DNA from: Planctomycetota bacterium
Lineage (GTDB): Bacteria > Planctomycetota > Planctomycetia > Isosphaerales > Isosphaeraceae
DNA length: 15,201 bases
Direction of reading: 5' to 3'
Assembly (NCBI GenBank): GCA_021777685.1
Contig: JAJYDH010000005.1
Span: 1 to 15,201, forward strand
The notes under the pieces were generated by a model. It was not told where the DNA came from. It searched no databases and saw only the letters and a list, made by a program, of their open reading frames with translations. The first letter of the stretch is position 1; each line of letters begins with the position of its first letter. Positions 13,624 to 15,201 of this stretch are shown here, one piece after another. The translations under genes and the position numbers were made by a program.

Positions 13624-13662
13624 GATCTCGAATTTGAAATCTCAGATCTGAGATTCGAGATC
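13624..13662. repeat. Nested palindromic repeat between convergent genes
   Basis: GATCTCGAAT (13624-13633) is the reverse complement of ATTCGAGATC (13653-13662). Within it ATCTCAGATCTGAGAT (13639-13654) is a perfect 16-bp palindrome on a slightly shifted axis. The block is AT-richer than its surroundings, fills the short gap after the MATE gene and overlaps the stop codon of the STAS gene. A role as bidirectional transcript end is plausible, though no T-tract follows. Confidence 0.6.
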
Positions 13663-14017
13663 AGATCTCGGCCAGCGCCGACCTGCGATCGCGGACGATC
13701 CCGAAGAGACGGTCGAGATTGGAAGTCTTGAAGACCGACTGGACGGTGGGCGATAGCTCACAGAGCCGGAGCTTGCCGCCCGAGCCGTCGACCCTCCGCT
13801 GGAGGAGGATCAGCTTGCCGAGGAGCGAACTGGAGATCAGGTCCACGCCGGTAAGATCGAGGACGATCCGGATCGGCTTGCCGTCGTTGGGCAGCGCGGC
13901 GCCGAGCTGGTCGGAGACCTCGCGGACCGTGCGGTCGTCGAATAGAAGGCGGTCGCGGAAGGTCACGACCAGAGCCCCGTCGGCCTCGATGGCCTCGATA
14001 CGCAGGGTGGCAGGCAT
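13661..14017 (-). CDS. STAS-domain anti-sigma factor antagonist-like protein (STAS 1)
   Basis: A 118-residue single STAS domain. The core IVLDLTGVDLISSSLLGKLILLQ (about 51-73, quoted in part) aligns with the SpoIIAA/RsbV loop DSSGLG. Ser63 falls at the phosphorylated serine, while the preceding Asp is replaced by Ser62. Such proteins bind anti-sigma kinases when unphosphorylated and so release a sigma factor, or act in other partner-switching modules. A GGGAG-like ribosome-binding site precedes the ATG at 14017. The gene lies 112 nt downstream of a second STAS gene in the same direction. No anti-sigma kinase, PP2C phosphatase or sigma factor is present in the window, so the partners must be elsewhere or beyond its edge. 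Confidence 0.88.
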   Translation of the reverse strand: MPATLRIEAIEADGALVVTFRDRLLFDDRTVREVSDQLGAALPNDGKPIRIVLDLTGVDLISSSLLGKLILLQRRVDGSGGKLRLCELSPTVQSVFKTSNLDRLFGIVRDRRSALAEI

Positions 14018-14129
14018 CGCGGGCTCCCGTCGGGCGCAAGAGATCCATGAAATCGGACGGATCTCAGGTTATCCGGACGGACGGACGAATGCGATATGAT
14101 GCCGAAATTTCTCCGACACGCATGCCGGA

Positions 14130-14606
14130 TTATGAATCCTTCCGGCGATTCCGTCGGAGCGGGCCATCGGCGCGGGGAGAGGATGCGGATGGCGGCGACG
14201 GGGGGCCCACTTTGGGCTCATCAACGACCGGCGGTGCCCCCGACACGGGCGGTTTGCCGACGACGGCCAGCGCGGCGGCCCGGTCCTCCGCGAAGGTGAA
14301 CATCGGGCTGAGCTTGCTGATCCGGAAGACCTCGAAGACGTTCTCGTCGACGTTGCAGAAGATCACCCGCCCGTCGTGCTGGCGGGCCAGGCGTTGGAGC
14401 GCCAGGAAACCGCCCAGGGCGGCCGATCCCGCGAAGACGACACCATTCATGTCGACGACGAGGTCGGGCTTCCCCTTCGTTCGGAGGTGGGCCTCGTAAT
14501 GCTGGCGAAGATCCCGCACCGGATTCGGGTCGAGACGCAGGCAATCCCAGAACTCGGCCACGAGGACTCCGCCCTCGTTCCGGACCTCGACCGTGGGCTT
14601 GAGCAT
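14130..14606 (-). CDS. STAS-domain protein with Pro-rich C-terminal tail (STAS 2)
   Basis: A 158-residue protein. Residues 1-118 form a STAS domain with LVVDMNGVVFAGSAALGGFL (49-68), in which Ser61 occupies the usual phosphoserine position. The loop reads GSAALG rather than DSSGLG. VIFCNVDENVFEVFRIS (81-97) and SPMFTFAEDRAAAL match the last strands and helix. A disordered tail of about 40 residues rich in Pro, Ser and basic residues (GAPPVVDEPKVGPPSPPSAS, ending RRNRRKDS) is an unusual addition. I chose the ATG at 14606, where the conserved MLKPTVEV begins. The frame is open to a TTG at 14630 without a ribosome-binding site. It is likely read before STAS 1 and may share its transcript. The two domains are related but diverged, which suggests different partners. 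Confidence 0.83.
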   Translation of the reverse strand: MLKPTVEVRNEGGVLVAEFWDCLRLDPNPVRDLRQHYEAHLRTKGKPDLVVDMNGVVFAGSAALGGFLALQRLARQHDGRVIFCNVDENVFEVFRISKLSPMFTFAEDRAAALAVVGKPPVSGAPPVVDEPKVGPPSPPSASSPRADGPLRRNRRKDS

Positions 14607-15069
14607 GAGAACCAGTCCGCGCGAGGGCAAGAGAAAGGGGCGTGAGCAGGCCCGTCATCCCGGGCGAGAGGGGCGAAGTGCCCGGGACGAGCGAACCAGG
14701 ACCGTCTCTGAACAGACAGCCGGGACCGACCGGAGGTTCGCGACCGCGCCATCCGGGTCGTCGAATCCTCGACCGAAGGCCGACTCAAAGTCGAGAGAGT
14801 CGTCAATGACAACAATATCATGGTTGATGGCCGAAGGCCAGGGGTCAAGAGCCCGGGGCCGGCCCGATCTTGAGTCTGGCCGTATGTGGTATGATACCCC
14901 GTGGTCGGCGCCGTACCGATGCTTTCCCGGCCGGTGGCACGGGGAATGCCCCGGAACGACACGACACGGAGACGGGGGGACGACGTCGGCCCTCCGGAGA
15001 TGAGGATTCGGTCGGTCGGTCGGGGCCCGCCCCGGGCCCGGCCTCTCAGATCCGAGGGAGAACGTCCTC
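14607..15069. other. Intergenic region without a convincing gene
   Basis: Open frames here (14655-15071 minus, 14593-15003 plus) have compositions typical of GC-rich shadow frames and no recognisable motif. Seen instead: a 7-bp hairpin CCCGGGC/GCCCGGG (14659-14665 with 14680-14686), a short AT-rich patch near 14805-14822, an extended -10-like box, and a GC hairpin GGGCCCG/CGGGCCC (15023-15029 with 15033-15039) close to the next start. The region presumably holds the divergent promoters of STAS 2 and the 15070 gene. Confidence 0.5.
14887..14895 (+). promoter_or_regulatory. Candidate extended -10 element for the gene at 15070
   Basis: TGGTATGAT matches an extended -10 promoter (TGn plus TATGAT). 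A TTGAGT lies only 14 nt upstream, too close for a normal -35. If used, the leader would be about 170 nt and would include the GC hairpin at 15023-15039. Confidence 0.25.
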
Positions 15070-15201
15070 ATGCGTCACGTCCTGCCCGTCGTGGCCGCCC
15101 TCGTCGTTGCCTTGGCCCTCCCGGCCCCGGCCGCCTATTCCTTGCTCCACCACGATCTTGCGATCGAACGTCCTCTCGGTGCTACTCGTCGGCGCTCCCG
15201 T
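15070..15201 (+). CDS. N-terminus of a secreted protein, cut by the window edge
   Basis: The ATG at 15070 follows GAGGGAG (about 15054-15060) at a suitable distance. The first residues, MRHVLPVVAALVVALALPAP, have the positive start, hydrophobic core and Ala/Pro end of a signal peptide. Only 44 codons are visible and nothing after the signal identifies a family. A competing frame reads hydrophobic near 15152, but it has no ribosome-binding site. Its product is exported; function unknown. Confidence 0.55.
   Translation, partial: MRHVLPVVAALVVALALPAPAAYSLLHHDLAIERPLGATRRRSR

Noticed and set aside
14073..14089. Short tetranucleotide run (GGAC units), with a similar CGGT run near 15010-15022
   Set aside because: Only about three units each. 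This is common in GC-rich DNA and too short to argue for phase variation or a repeat array.
14655..15071. 138-codon minus-strand frame before STAS 2
   Set aside because: No motif, no ribosome-binding site recognised, and it crosses likely promoter sequence of the gene at 15070.

Overview
The window looks like chromosome from a high-GC planctomycete, most likely of the Isosphaeraceae/Gemmatales type. This is judged from the GC-rich codon use, the Uma2-family nuclease, small secreted proteins with Arg-rich N-termini, an FolD / ceramidase-like / TPR gene cluster, and an IS630-type transposase remnant. No rRNA, tRNA or CRISPR array was seen. Family names are assigned by reading motifs; no database search was possible.

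Layout. 1-552 (+): the 3' part of a Uma2-like PD-(D/E)xK nuclease, convergent with an acyl-CoA dehydrogenase-like gene (567-1646, -). 1650-2404 is a scarred intergenic region. It holds a frameshifted, truncated IS630-type transposase and a 184-bp MITE-like element with 24-bp terminal inverted repeats and an exact 10-bp target duplication. 2405-7232 (+) is a DNA-repair helicase locus: XPB-type helicase, a small membrane-anchored protein, a 75-residue protein, and a 752-residue protein with a Helicase_C_3 (XPB-N/p52-like) domain. 7397-12031 (-) is a run of folD, a ceramidase-like gene and a secreted repeat protein, read divergently from a MATE efflux gene (12160-13602, +). 13661-14606 (-) carries two STAS-domain genes in tandem. 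14607-15069 has no convincing gene. A secreted-protein gene begins at 15070 and leaves the window.

The most interesting point is the helicase locus. A segment of about 55 residues recurs in three of its genes: in the XPB N-terminal domain, as nearly the whole 75-residue protein, and at the very C-terminus of the 752-residue protein. In eukaryotic TFIIH, XPB is held by p52/Tfb2, and the C-terminus of p52 pairs with the 71-residue p8/TTDA/Tfb5. The bacterial set XPB + 75-residue protein + Helicase_C_3 protein mirrors that three-part arrangement. The 75-residue protein also resembles human p8 as I remember its sequence. This is an inference that needs profile and structure comparison.

The start region of the 75-residue gene also appears duplicated on both sides of a perfect double palindrome, so this locus has been rearranged by a small repeat.
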